Of a DNA stretch of 64,000 bases, positions 25,354 to 37,051 are shown piece after piece. Origin of the DNA: Streptomyces sp. NBRC 109706 (lineage in GTDB: Bacteria > Actinomycetota > Actinomycetes > Streptomycetales > Streptomycetaceae); NCBI RefSeq assembly GCF_000974485.1, contig NZ_BBOM01000009.1, positions 434,001-498,000 on the forward strand, written 5' to 3'. Each line of letters begins with the position of its first letter. Positions within the stretch are counted from its first letter, which is position 1. Below the pieces are notes generated by a model that saw only the letters and a list, made by a program, of their open reading frames with translations, was not told the DNA's origin and did not search any database. The translations under genes were made by a program, and so were the position numbers.

Positions 25354-25437
25354 CGTTCCTCCTCGCGTCGGGGCACTAACACCATCCGGAGAGTCTAGTG
25401 CGGCCCGACCGTCACGGGGATCCCAGCTGCGCGCCAA

Positions 25438-25467
25438 GTCACCCGGGTCACTGCTGACCCGGGTGAC
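25438..25467. terminator. Perfect hairpin between xylH and dxs
   Basis: A 13-base perfect stem GTCACCCGGGTCA / TGACCCGGGTGAC with a four-base loop, 45 bases beyond the xylH stop. It ends the xylFGH transcript before the dxs promoter region. Confidence 0.8.
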
Positions 25468-25511
25468 AAAGAACTGTCATGAATAGGGCAGGAAGCGGAT
25501 TGTCAGGGTAA

Positions 25512-26741
25512 CTATGTTCGTCCTGCGGTGCGTTGGGTCTTTCTCGATACGGAGTCGAGCACGACGGCGACCAACAGAACCGCTCCGGTGATCATGTACT
25601 GGATCTCGCTGGCCATGCCCATCAGGTTGAGTCCGGTGGTGATCGACTGGATGACGAGCGTGCCCAGCAGTGCCGACCACACCCAGCCGCGGCCGCCGAA
25701 GAGGCTGGTGCCGCCGATGACGGCGGCGGCGATCACGTTCATCAGCAGGTTGCCCGAGCCGAGGCTCTTGGACGCGCCACCGGCCTGGGCGGCCCAGAAG
25801 AGCCCACCGAGCGCGGCCAGCGAGCTGGCGATGGTGAAGACGGTGAGCCGGACGCGGGCCACGTTGATGCCGGCCCGGCGGGCGGCCTCGGCGTTGCCGC
25901 CGACGGCGAAGATCTGCCGTCCGTAGGTGGTGCGGCGGACGACGAAGTCGACGAGCAGCAGCACGGCCAGGAAGATCACCAGGGCCAGAGGCAGGCCCCG
26001 GTGCTGGTTGAGGGTGTAGGCCGTGGCAAAGGCGGCCACCGCCACCAGGCCGACCCGCAGGGCGATCTCGCTCAGCGGGCGGGTGGGCAGCCCGGCGGCC
26101 TGTCGGCGCCGTTCCTGGTAGACCAGGGCACCGAGGTACCCGAGGGTGAGCACGGCGGCCAGGCCGTAGGCGGCGGCGATATCGGAGAAGTAGAAGTTGT
26201 TGAAGTCCCGCACCAGGCTGTTGCGGGGGATGTTGATGGTGCCCTCGTCGCCCATCGCCCAGATCTGGAGGCCGCTCCAGCCGAGGAAACCGGCCAGGGT
26301 GACCACGAAGGCCGGCACTCCGATCTTCGCGAAGAAGAATCCGTGGATGGTGCCGACGGCGGCGCCGGCGAGGATGGCGAGGCCGATGGCGACGAGGTCG
26401 TTGATGCCGTGGCTGACCGAGAGGACGGCCCAGATGGCGGCGGACAGGCCGGCCATGGAGCCGACCGAGAGGTCGATCTCGCCCAGCAGCAGCACCAGCA
26501 CGATGCCGACGGCCATGATGCCGGGGCCCGCGATATAGACGGTGATGTTGCTGAGGTTGCGCGGGGAGAGGAAGGTGCCCGTCTGCGCCTCGAAGACGAT
26601 GGCGATGATGATCATGCCGATCACCACGGGGATGGAGCCCAGCTCACCTCCGCTGATCCGGCGGCGGAAGTCCTCCACATAGCCGGCGAGGCCGCGTTCC
26701 CGCACCAACAGTCGGGGGTCGGGCGCGAGTTTGTCGCTCAT
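25512..26741 (-). CDS. xylH: Xylose-type sugar ABC transporter permease
   Basis: 409 residues with about ten hydrophobic segments, typical of the BPD_transp_2 (ribose/xylose) permease family. The conserved cytoplasmic loop GRQIFAVGGNAEAARRAGI and the preceding LLLGEIDLSVGSMAGL segment are present. It works with the ATPase XylG and the binding lipoprotein XylF, encoded just upstream on the same strand; its ATG overlaps the xylG stop as ATGA. Confidence 0.92.
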   Translation of the reverse strand: MSDKLAPDPRLLVRERGLAGYVEDFRRRISGGELGSIPVVIGMIIIAIVFEAQTGTFLSPRNLSNITVYIAGPGIMAVGIVLVLLLGEIDLSVGSMAGLSAAIWAVLSVSHGINDLVAIGLAILAGAAVGTIHGFFFAKIGVPAFVVTLAGFLGWSGLQIWAMGDEGTINIPRNSLVRDFNNFYFSDIAAAYGLAAVLTLGYLGALVYQERRRQAAGLPTRPLSEIALRVGLVAVAAFATAYTLNQHRGLPLALVIFLAVLLLVDFVVRRTTYGRQIFAVGGNAEAARRAGINVARVRLTVFTIASSLAALGGLFWAAQAGGASKSLGSGNLLMNVIAAAVIGGTSLFGGRGWVWSALLGTLVIQSITTGLNLMGMASEIQYMITGAVLLVAVVLDSVSRKTQRTAGRT

Positions 26742-27556
26742 GATGCTGTTTCCTCCCCCTGGCCGTCTCCGCCGGCGGTGCTGTCCTTGCGGAGACTGCG
26801 GCGGGTGACCGCGTTGTCGGTGGCGCCGGTGATGGCGGCGATGATCTCCTCGCCCGTGGTGTCGGCGGCCCTGAAGACGCCGTTGTTCCGGCCGAGTCTG
26901 AGTACCGCGACCTCGTCGGCGACGGCGCGGACGTCTGCCACGTTGTGGCTGATCAGGATGACGCCGAGCCCCCGGTCCCGGAGGCGTTCCACCAGGTCGA
27001 GCACCTGGGCGGTCTGCTCGACGCCGAGTGCGGCGGTCGGTTCGTCGAGGATGACCACCTCGGGGTCGCCGACCAGGGCGCGGGCGATGGCCACCACCTG
27101 GCGCTGGCCGCCGGAGAGCGAGGCGACCGGGATGCGCACGCTGGGGATGCGGATGGAGAGGGTGTCCAGCAGGTCACGGGCCTGGCGTTCCATGGTGACC
27201 TGGTCCAGCACATGGAGGTTGCGCACTTCCCGGCCGAGGAAGAGGTTGGCGACCACGTCGAGGTTGTCGCACAGGGCGAGGTCCTGGTAGACGGTGGCGA
27301 TGCCGAGGTCCTGGGCGTCGTGCGGCTTGGCGATGCGCACCGTCCGGCCCTTCCAGACGATGCTGCCACTGTCGATCGGGTGGACGCCGGCAATGGTCTT
27401 GATGAGGGTGGACTTGCCGGCTCCGTTGTCGCCCACGAGGGCGGTCACTTCACCGGGACGGATCTCCAGGTCGACATCGGTCAGCGCCTGCACGGCGCCG
27501 AACCGTTTGGAGACGCCGCGCAACGCCAGAACGGGTTCGACGGGTTCGACGGGCAT
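26738..27556 (-). CDS. xylG: Xylose-type sugar ABC transporter ATP-binding protein
   Basis: 272 residues with a single ABC domain: Walker A GDNGAGKSTLIK, signature LSGGQRQVVAIARAL, Walker B VVILDEPTAAL and switch His in ILISHN. Proteobacterial XylG/RbsA proteins have two fused ABC domains; here there is only one, as in Streptomyces XylG, so a homodimer is expected. I chose the ATG at 27556 with GAAGGAA seven bases upstream. Confidence 0.92.
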   Translation of the reverse strand: MPVEPVEPVLALRGVSKRFGAVQALTDVDLEIRPGEVTALVGDNGAGKSTLIKTIAGVHPIDSGSIVWKGRTVRIAKPHDAQDLGIATVYQDLALCDNLDVVANLFLGREVRNLHVLDQVTMERQARDLLDTLSIRIPSVRIPVASLSGGQRQVVAIARALVGDPEVVILDEPTAALGVEQTAQVLDLVERLRDRGLGVILISHNVADVRAVADEVAVLRLGRNNGVFRAADTTGEEIIAAITGATDNAVTRRSLRKDSTAGGDGQGEETAS

Positions 27557-27674
27557 CAAGATTCCTTCGTGGATACCCCCGCGCGGGAACGGGGGTGGAG
27601 AACGGACTCCCACGGAAGTTGGCCCGGGCCCGTTCCTGGGCGGGTGGGTGGAACGAGGCCCGGGCGTTCCGGGG

Positions 27675-28796
27675 TCAGCCGATGCCGGCTGCCTCGCACG
27701 CGTCGGCGAAGTCGGCGGTGCAGATGTCGCTGGCCGCGTAGAACTCGTCGGCGATCACGGTGTCGTTGATGGTGTCGACGGTGACCGGGATCGGCTCCAG
27801 CAGGGTGCTGGCGATGCCGGAGTCGGTGGGGCTGTCGACGCTGTCGGGCGCCAGGTCGGCGATGTCCTCGCCGTTCAGCAGCCGGACGGCGATCTCGGCG
27901 GTGATCTCCGCCTCGGCGCGCAGGCCCTTGTAGATGGTGAAGGTCTGCTCACCGGTGACGATCCGCTGCAGACCGGCGAGTTCGGCGTCCTGGCCGCCGA
28001 CGGGGACGTCGTCGATCCCGGCCGCCTGGAGGGCGTTGATGACACCGGCGGCCATGCCGTCGTTGGCCACGTAGACGGCGTCGAAGCCGTCCTCGCCGAG
28101 CGACTCGATGGCGGCGTTCATCTCCTCGTTGGCCAGGGCGGAGTCCCAGCCGTCGATGTCCTGGGAGAAGACGATTTCCGCGGTGCCCTCAAGAACCGAC
28201 TCGGCGCCGCTCTTGAAGAGGGCGGCGTTGGGGTCGGTGGGCGAACCGTTGATCATCACGACCCGGGCGCCTTCGGCCTCGTCGCCCAGGGCGTCGAGCA
28301 CGGCCTGGCCCTGGAGTTGGCCGACCGCCTCGTTGTCGTAGGAGACATAGGCGTCGATCGGGCCCTCGGCGAGCCGGTCGTAGGCGACCACGGGGACGCC
28401 CTCGGCGGCGGCTTCCTCGACCCAGCTGCCGGTGGCGGAGGCGTCCACCGGGTCCAGGATGATCACGTCGACGCCGCCGGTGAGCATCGCGTCGAACTGC
28501 TGCTTCTGGAGGTTGGTGTCCTCGCTGGCGTTGCTGTACTGGACGGTACAGTCCTCGCACAGTTCGGCGATCTTGCCTTCGATATAGGGGCGGTCGAAGG
28601 ACTCGTAGCGCGTGGTGGAGTCCTCGGGCAGCAGCAGGCCGATGGTGCCGCCGCCGGATCCGCCGTTACCCTCGTTGCCGTTTCCCTCGTTGTTGTCGTC
28701 GTCGTCGCCACCGCCGGCCTCACCGCAGGCGGCCAGCGCCACCGTCAGGGCCAGGGTCGCGACACCTATCCCGACAAATCGCAGTTGTTGACGCAT
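27675..28796 (-). CDS. xylF: Xylose-type sugar-binding lipoprotein
   Basis: 373 residues. A lipoprotein signal peptide ends in ALAAC (Cys near residue 24), followed by an Asp/Asn/Gly-rich linker and a periplasmic-binding-protein fold of the ribose/xylose class: GLLLPEDSTTRYESFDRPYI, VDVIILDPVDASATG and VYVANDGMAAGVINAL. It is the binding component of the XylFGH importer and is preceded by the ROK regulator gene and a regulatory region with inverted repeats. A 118-base gap separates it from xylG. Confidence 0.92.
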   Translation of the reverse strand: MRQQLRFVGIGVATLALTVALAACGEAGGGDDDDNNEGNGNEGNGGSGGGTIGLLLPEDSTTRYESFDRPYIEGKIAELCEDCTVQYSNASEDTNLQKQQFDAMLTGGVDVIILDPVDASATGSWVEEAAAEGVPVVAYDRLAEGPIDAYVSYDNEAVGQLQGQAVLDALGDEAEGARVVMINGSPTDPNAALFKSGAESVLEGTAEIVFSQDIDGWDSALANEEMNAAIESLGEDGFDAVYVANDGMAAGVINALQAAGIDDVPVGGQDAELAGLQRIVTGEQTFTIYKGLRAEAEITAEIAVRLLNGEDIADLAPDSVDSPTDSGIASTLLEPIPVTVDTINDTVIADEFYAASDICTADFADACEAAGIG

Positions 28797-29082
28797 CGTT
28801 ACTCATGCCTCCCGCTCGGGCCGCTGCTCCGCGGCCATTCGGTCGGACGAGAGCTAACTCCGGAGGCTTCTTGGCGTCAATACATAAATCCAAGTTCAAC
28901 CAAACCGATACCTTCCCTTAGGCTCGAAGCGAAGGTTTGGCAACCGTTATGACCGGGCATTAAAGGGCGCCCTCGCCTGGTGGAAAATGGGGCCCTGGTT
29001 TCCATTCTGTTCGTTTTACCTCTTGAAGCTTCAACCAGGCGCGCGGGCGCCCGGACCGGCGCTCAGGTGCCCGGACCGGCGC
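28797..29082 (-). promoter_or_regulatory. rok7B7-xylF intergenic regulatory region
   Basis: 286 bases without a gene. Two inverted repeats stand out: CCAAACC (28900-28906) with GGTTTGG (28934-28940), reinforced by CCTTC and GAAGG just inside, and a perfect 12-base palindrome TTGAAGCTTCAA (29023-29034) flanked by CCTGGTT (28994-29000) and AACCAGG (29033-29039). The stretch 28880-28950 is clearly less GC-rich than its surroundings, as promoters here usually are. The ROK protein encoded next to it is the obvious candidate to bind. Confidence 0.5.
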
Positions 29083-29088
29083 TCAGGT
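29049..29088. repeat. 20-base tandem duplication over the rok7B7 stop codon
   Basis: The 20-base unit GCCCGGACCGGCGCTCAGGT occurs twice in direct succession. The second copy contains the last codons and stop of rok7B7, the first lies just past the gene. Confidence 0.8.
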
Positions 29089-30264
29089 GTCGGGGCCCGC
29101 GCCCAGCAGCATTCCGTCGCCCATCTCCCGCAGCACCAGGGCCAGTGCCCCCAACACCTCGGCGCGCGGGCCGAGCGCCCCGGTGGCGAGCGTCAACTGT
29201 CGGGCGGCGCTGGGGATGGCGTACCGCCCGACGGAGTCCCTGATCGGGCCGAGGGCGATCTCCCCCGCCTCGGCGAGGTCGCCGCCGAGGACCACCCGGC
29301 TGAGGTTGAGCAGATTGCACAACTGCGCCACGGCGGTGCCCACATGGCGGGAGATGTCGCCGATCACCCGCTGGCAGCCCGGATCGCCCTCGCGGGCCAG
29401 CTGCACCACGCGCTGCATGGTCAACTCGGGGCCGTGGATGGGGTGGAGCAGCGGCAGCACATGCCGGGCGGCGGTGAACGTCTCCAGGCAGCCCCGGTTG
29501 CCGCAGCGGCAGACCGGTCCCGACTCGTCCAGCGTGACATGGCCGATCTCGCCGGCGGTGCCGCCAGGGCCCCGGTAGATCCGGCCGTTGATCACCAGTC
29601 CGGCGCCGACGCCGCTGGCCACCTTGATATAGGCCAGATCGCCCGAACCCCGGCCGCTCCCCCAAACCGACTCGCCCAGGGCGCCGAGGTTGGCGTCGTT
29701 GTCCACATGCACCGGCACGCCCGTTCTGGCGGCCAGCTCCTCCCGGGGGTTGGTGCCGCGCCAGCCGGGCAGTATCGCGGTCGAGCCGATGGTGCCGCTG
29801 GTGATGTCGATGGGTCCTGGGACGCCGAGGCCGATGCCGATGATCTTGCCCCGGTCCACGCCGGCGACGGTGAGCAGCCGTCCGACCAGCTTCTCCGCGC
29901 GGTCGAAGCCCTCGTCGGCCGAGGCGTCCACATCGACCGGTTCGGCCTCCTCCGCCAGCACCTGGTGCGCGAGATTGCCGACGGCGACCCGCAGATGGGA
30001 GTGGCCGAAGTCCACGCCCACCACGATCCCGGCGTCACCGGAGAGCGAGACGCTGCGCGCCCGCCGGCCACCGGCCGAGGTGGAGCGCACCTCGACCGTG
30101 CCCAGCTCCTTCAACTCCCGAACGATGTTCGACACCGTGGCCGCGGACAGCCCGGTGGTCCTGGCGATATCCGCCTGGGTGAGCGATCCGGCGGCGCGAA
30201 CCGCGCGTATCACCCGCTCCAGGTTGGCCCGGTGCAGCGAGGACTGCGATCCCGGAGTCTTCAC
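29083..30264 (-). CDS. rok7B7: ROK-family transcriptional regulator (Rok7B7-like)
   Basis: 393 residues. A winged helix-turn-helix (about 12-65: GSLTQADIARTTGLSAATVS) is joined to a ROK sugar-kinase-like domain with VVGVDFGHSHLRVAVG, GLGVPGPID, GEIGHVTLDESG and the zinc motif CRCGNRGCLE. In S. coelicolor the protein between the ngc and xyl operons is Rok7B7, which controls xylose and GlcNAc uptake and carbon catabolite control. The same neighbours are found here: ngcEFG upstream and xylFGH downstream, all on one strand. Confidence 0.9.
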   Translation of the reverse strand: MKTPGSQSSLHRANLERVIRAVRAAGSLTQADIARTTGLSAATVSNIVRELKELGTVEVRSTSAGGRRARSVSLSGDAGIVVGVDFGHSHLRVAVGNLAHQVLAEEAEPVDVDASADEGFDRAEKLVGRLLTVAGVDRGKIIGIGLGVPGPIDITSGTIGSTAILPGWRGTNPREELAARTGVPVHVDNDANLGALGESVWGSGRGSGDLAYIKVASGVGAGLVINGRIYRGPGGTAGEIGHVTLDESGPVCRCGNRGCLETFTAARHVLPLLHPIHGPELTMQRVVQLAREGDPGCQRVIGDISRHVGTAVAQLCNLLNLSRVVLGGDLAEAGEIALGPIRDSVGRYAIPSAARQLTLATGALGPRAEVLGALALVLREMGDGMLLGAGPDT

Positions 30265-30441
30265 GGCTCACTCCACTTCCCTAACCGAGCTTCCCGTCAC
30301 CCGGCGCAAGCGACAGGGCTCCCGCCGGCCGCCCCACCAGCGACGGGGCACGGCGCCGGGCCCACTATAGGAAGTTCAGACCGCCCCCGGGGGGTCGGCG
30401 GAGGAATCCCTGGCCGGGCGGCCCCGAAGTCGTCGCGTTCG

Positions 30442-31380
30442 CTAACGGATCGCGCCCGCGGTGAGTCCGCTCTGCACCTGCCGCTGGAAGACCACATAGA
30501 CCACCAGCACCGGCATCATCGCCAGGGTGACGCCGGCGTAGAGGGCACCCCAGTCGCCCTCGTACCCCTGCTGCACCATCAGCGCGGCCAGGCCCTGGGG
30601 CAGCACCGCGTCGTCCGGATCGCCGACGTTGAGCACCCGGGGCAGCACGAACTGGTTCCACTGGCCGAGGAAGTTGAAGATGCCGATGCTGATCAGCCCC
30701 GGTTTGGCCATCGGCATCATGATCTGGAAGAACGTCCTGGTGTGCGAGGCGCCGTCCAGTGTCGCCGCCTCCTGCACCCCGCCGGGCAGCGTGCGGAAGA
30801 AGGCCACCAGGAAGAAGATGGTGAACGGCAGCGAGTACGCGATATAGACGATGATCAGTCCTGGCCGGGTGTTCAACAGGCCGAAGTTGTTGAGCACGAA
30901 GAACAGCGGCACCAGGGCGAGGAAGACCGGGAACATCATCCCGCCGACGAACAGCAGATGGATCAGCTTGCTCCCGGGGAACGTGAACCGGGCCAGCACA
31001 TAGGCGGCCATGGCCCCGAGCAGCATGGTGCCGGTGAGCGAACCCGCCAGGATGATCAGCGAGTTGAGCGCGTAGCGGCCGATGCTCGCGGACGTCCAGG
31101 CGTTGCTGAAGTTCTCCCAGTGCAGGCCGGTCGGCAGCCCGATGGGCTCGGAGACCAGCTCCCCGTGCGGGCGCAGGCTGTTGATCGCCACCAGCAGCAC
31201 CGGGGCCGCCGCCATCACCAGCCACAGCACCAGGAAGGAGTGCGAGAAGACGTTCAGCACGGTGCCGGCCGCCGAGTCCCGCCGCTCGGCGGCGGGGCCG
31301 GCACCGGCGTCGGACGCCGACGGATCGCCGGTGGACGGGTCGCCGGTTGACGGGTCCCCGGTGGGTCGGGTGAGACTCAT
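30442..31380 (-). CDS. ngcG: N-acetylglucosamine/chitobiose ABC transporter permease NgcG
   Basis: 312 residues with six hydrophobic segments of the MalG-type permease fold; the EAA loop reads QEAATLDGASHTRTFFQIMM. The N-terminal tail before the first membrane helix has repeated TGDPS units (residues 6-20), encoded by a short direct repeat. The start is the ATG at 31380. With ngcF and ngcE it forms an importer whose ATPase (probably MsiK) is encoded elsewhere, as in other Streptomyces oligosaccharide systems. Confidence 0.85.
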   Translation of the reverse strand: MSLTRPTGDPSTGDPSTGDPSASDAGAGPAAERRDSAAGTVLNVFSHSFLVLWLVMAAAPVLLVAINSLRPHGELVSEPIGLPTGLHWENFSNAWTSASIGRYALNSLIILAGSLTGTMLLGAMAAYVLARFTFPGSKLIHLLFVGGMMFPVFLALVPLFFVLNNFGLLNTRPGLIIVYIAYSLPFTIFFLVAFFRTLPGGVQEAATLDGASHTRTFFQIMMPMAKPGLISIGIFNFLGQWNQFVLPRVLNVGDPDDAVLPQGLAALMVQQGYEGDWGALYAGVTLAMMPVLVVYVVFQRQVQSGLTAGAIR

Positions 31381-31429
31381 CTGCGGTGCTCCCAAGGGCA
31401 GTCGGGGGAAACGAGGGACGGGGCCACGG

Positions 31430-32473
31430 TCAGAACTCGATCCGCTCGCGTCGACCCAGCCGCATCATCACCGTGGCGAACACCAGGGTGATGAGGAAGA
31501 GCGCCACCCCGATCGTGGTGGCGTAGCCGGCCTGCGCGTCCCGGAAGGACTTCTCGAAGAGATAGCTCGGCAGCACGTCCATGCCGTGCTCCGGAACCAT
31601 CACATTCACCAGCGCGAACGCATCCAGGGCCTGAATTCCCATATAGATCCAGCCCGTCCGCACCGTCTCCCAGGTCAACGGGAAGGTGATCCGGAAGAAG
31701 GTGGTGGCCCGGCCGGCGCCGTCCAGCCTGGCCGCCTCGTAGATCTCCGTGGGGATGGCGCTCATCGCGGCCGAGAACAGCACCACATAGAAACCGACGA
31801 AGGACCAGCACAGCACGACCAGGACACACCAGATCGCCCAGGAACTCCCCAGCCAGTCCTCCCTGGCCCAGGAGTCGAGGCCCACCGCCTCAAGACCCGC
31901 GTTGAGCGCGCCGCTGCGCGGGCTGTAGATCCTGGCCCAGATGACGGCGATGATCGCCAGCGAGAGCACCTGCGGGAAGAAGTAGACGATCTTGTAGAGC
32001 CCGGAGCCGGCGACCCCGGAGACGCCGTGGCTCCGCCGCCGCCCGCCCGCGCTCAACATATAGGCGAAGAAGAGCCCCATCGCCAGGGTGACCAGCGGGG
32101 CGATCACCAACAGCAGCAGGCTGTTGCGGGTGGCGTCCCAGAACTTGTCGTCGTTCCACATCCTCTCGTAGTTGTCGAACCCGACGAAGTTGTAGTCGCT
32201 GCTGTATCCCGTCCAGTCGGTCAGCGAATAGAAGAACGCCTGGAGAAACGGCGAGACGACAAAGAACCCGTACACCAGAAGCGGAAGGGAGAGAAACCAG
32301 ACGATAAAGCGGTACTGGTCCAGCTTCCGGTATCTCCGGTCGTAACGGACACTCTGTGGAGTGAACCGGGGCGGCAGGAAGAACGCCGCGGTAAGTCGCA
32401 GTCTCATACCCGGGGTAAGGCGGTCCTCCGCCTGTTCGGTACTCCGGGCAGTCTTTTCCTTAGCAACGTTCAT
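31430..32473 (-). CDS. ngcF: N-acetylglucosamine/chitobiose ABC transporter permease NgcF
   Basis: 347 residues, MalF-type permease. A polar N-terminal stretch of about 55 residues is followed by membrane segments starting at FIVWFLSLPLLVYGFFVV; the EAA loop is YEAARLDGAGRATTFFRITF. I chose the ATG at 32473 with GAGGGG upstream. It follows ngcE after 18 bases and precedes ngcG. Confidence 0.85.
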   Translation of the reverse strand: MNVAKEKTARSTEQAEDRLTPGMRLRLTAAFFLPPRFTPQSVRYDRRYRKLDQYRFIVWFLSLPLLVYGFFVVSPFLQAFFYSLTDWTGYSSDYNFVGFDNYERMWNDDKFWDATRNSLLLLVIAPLVTLAMGLFFAYMLSAGGRRRSHGVSGVAGSGLYKIVYFFPQVLSLAIIAVIWARIYSPRSGALNAGLEAVGLDSWAREDWLGSSWAIWCVLVVLCWSFVGFYVVLFSAAMSAIPTEIYEAARLDGAGRATTFFRITFPLTWETVRTGWIYMGIQALDAFALVNVMVPEHGMDVLPSYLFEKSFRDAQAGYATTIGVALFLITLVFATVMMRLGRRERIEF

Positions 32474-32491
32474 GCCGCCGCCCCTCACCGC

Positions 32492-33904
32492 TCAGACGTG
32501 CTGGAACTTCTGGATCGAGTCGTCCTGAGCGGTGGCGTCCGCCGCGCGCTGACAGCGGTTGATCGCCTCCTCCGGATCGATGTCGCCGGCCATCATGGTG
32601 GCGATGGCGCCGCCGACCTCCTCGTTGTTCAACTGCTTGTACCAGTCCGGCAGCCGGGGCACGATCAGGTTGTCGCCGGCGGCCTCGAAGGACTCCTTGG
32701 CGCTGGCCAGTCCGGGCGGCAGGTCGAGCCCGTCGGCCGCGCCGCGCACACAGGTCAGCGAGGAGACCAGACCGGTGAAGTTCTTGGCCGACTCCTGGCC
32801 CAGCATGATGCGCAGGAACTCCAGCGCGCCATAGGGGTTGGCGGCGTCCGCCGGGATGAAGAACGGCTCACCGGCCGAGGCCCAGAGCGTCTCGAAGGGC
32901 ATGGCGTCCGAGGAGTCGAGGCCGGTGGGCGGGCCGACCGCCATGTCGAAGTCCTCGGGGGTGTTGCGCCGCGACTCGTTCTCCACCCAGGAGCCGTTGG
33001 GGATGAACAGCGCGCGGTAGCCGTTCCATTCGTCCTGCGACTCCTCGTGCGTCATGCCCGGGCTGCCCCGCAACACATAGCCGCGCGCGGCGAGTTCATG
33101 GTACGCCTCGAACGCGGCCTTGACCGCGTCATGGCGCCAGGCGTTGGGCTCCAGGTTGTCGATGGCGCGCATCACGTCGGCGCCGCCGATCTTGGCGATG
33201 AACGGGTAGAGGGTGAAGTTGAAGTAGTACGGGTACTGCCCGGCGTAGGTCCAGCCGGCGATGCCCTCGCGCTTCGCCGCCTCGCAGACCGCGATCATCT
33301 CGTCCCAGGTGCGCGGGTACTCGACGCCGAGCCGGTCCAGGGCGGTCCGCGAGTACCACTGGCCGTAGACGGTGAAGGCGTAGTTGAGGCGCCACACCTC
33401 CTCGGTGCCGAACTGGCCCATCTCCACGGTGCTGGGCATCAGGGTGTCGCGGACGGTCACGTTCGGATCGTCGAGGGAGGGCGCGTCCAGCAGCTCGGTC
33501 AGGTCGTAGACCTGGTCGTTACGGATCAGTGCGGCGATGTCCATGGCGTCGGCGCCGCCGTTGTTGATCACGTCGGGCGGTTCGCCCTGCACCATGCGGG
33601 GCTGGAGTCTGCGGGAGATCTCGGTGGTCTTGTCGTGCTGGACGCTGCCGAAATCCTCCTGGTAGATCGCCTCGGCGTCCAGCGCGTACTGGTCGCCGAA
33701 CCCTCCGTCGAAGATGACCACCTCCAGTTCCCCGTCGGGGTCGGCGCCGAAGGGGTTGTCGTCGGACACCTCGCCCCGCTCGGCGGAATCGTCGTCGCCG
33801 CCGCCGCTGGCGCAGCCGGCCAACGCGCCCATGGCGGGCACGGTGAAGAGCCCGGCGGCGGCGGAACGGGTGAGCAGGGAACGGCGGTTCAGGTTGGACC
33901 TCAT
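32492..33904 (-). CDS. ngcE: N-acetylglucosamine/chitobiose-binding lipoprotein NgcE
   Basis: 470 residues. The signal peptide combines a twin-arginine-like NRRSLLTRSAAAG with a lipobox ALAGC (Cys near residue 32), so export may use Tat before lipidation. The rest is an extracellular solute-binding protein family 1 fold with LEVVIFDGGFGDQY, EPPDVINNGG and NGSWVENESRR. The assignment to NgcE rests on family resemblance and on the ngcEFG-rok7B7-xylFGH order. A DasR-like site lies 53-68 bases upstream of the ATG at 33904. Confidence 0.85.
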   Translation of the reverse strand: MRSNLNRRSLLTRSAAAGLFTVPAMGALAGCASGGGDDDSAERGEVSDDNPFGADPDGELEVVIFDGGFGDQYALDAEAIYQEDFGSVQHDKTTEISRRLQPRMVQGEPPDVINNGGADAMDIAALIRNDQVYDLTELLDAPSLDDPNVTVRDTLMPSTVEMGQFGTEEVWRLNYAFTVYGQWYSRTALDRLGVEYPRTWDEMIAVCEAAKREGIAGWTYAGQYPYYFNFTLYPFIAKIGGADVMRAIDNLEPNAWRHDAVKAAFEAYHELAARGYVLRGSPGMTHEESQDEWNGYRALFIPNGSWVENESRRNTPEDFDMAVGPPTGLDSSDAMPFETLWASAGEPFFIPADAANPYGALEFLRIMLGQESAKNFTGLVSSLTCVRGAADGLDLPPGLASAKESFEAAGDNLIVPRLPDWYKQLNNEEVGGAIATMMAGDIDPEEAINRCQRAADATAQDDSIQKFQHV

Positions 33905-33956
33905 GCGCAGCCTCGCCTTCCTGAGGGGAGTCGGACGGATGGCCGCCGACTGCCCG

Positions 33957-33972
33957 ACAGGTATAGTCCACT
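33957..33972 (-). promoter_or_regulatory. DasR-responsive element (dre) candidate upstream of ngcE
   Basis: ACAGGTATAGTCCACT matches 13 of 16 positions of the dre consensus A(C/G)TGGTCTAGACCA(C/G)T. DasR represses GlcNAc and chitin uptake genes in Streptomyces until glucosamine-6-phosphate accumulates, so a dre before ngcE makes biological sense. Confidence 0.6.
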
Positions 33973-34046
33973 TGGCGCGCACGGGGAAGATCGCGCACGA
34001 AGATCGTCGGGAGGCTTTTCCGAGTTGAGATCTCCGTGACACACAT

Positions 34047-34095
34047 CGAGGGCCGGCCACATCCGAGTGAATCTCGGAATCGTGGCCGGCCCTCG
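34047..34095. terminator. Nested hairpin between ngcE and acnA
   Basis: A perfect 14-base outer stem CGAGGGCCGGCCAC / GTGGCCGGCCCTCG encloses an inner CCGAG/CTCGG stem. It is 91 bases beyond the acnA stop and upstream of the ngcE promoter region, so it probably ends the acnA transcript. Confidence 0.75.
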
Positions 34096-34186
34096 CGTTG
34101 ACCAGGCGTTATATCCGGCGGGCTGTCAACTCAGCCGCATCTGGCGGCACATGGGCCCCCGTCGGCACGGTCAACCTGGCGGAAAC

Positions 34187-36907
<2,721 letters not shown>

Positions 36908-37051
36908 GACTGTCTCCTTCACCACATGATTTCGCGCGTTCTACCGCAATCCTGCCGTGCGCACCGGGCCACCACTCGCTAAGGGAACCCTAAGTAGTTC
37001 CCGCACAACGAGAGCGCCGGCAGGCTGCTTCCGGCTTTCCGCCGTCAAAGA

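Noticed and set aside
23182..25398. Long open frame on the plus strand opposite dxs
   Set aside because: Same reason; dxs on the minus strand has full-length homology and a good ribosome binding site.
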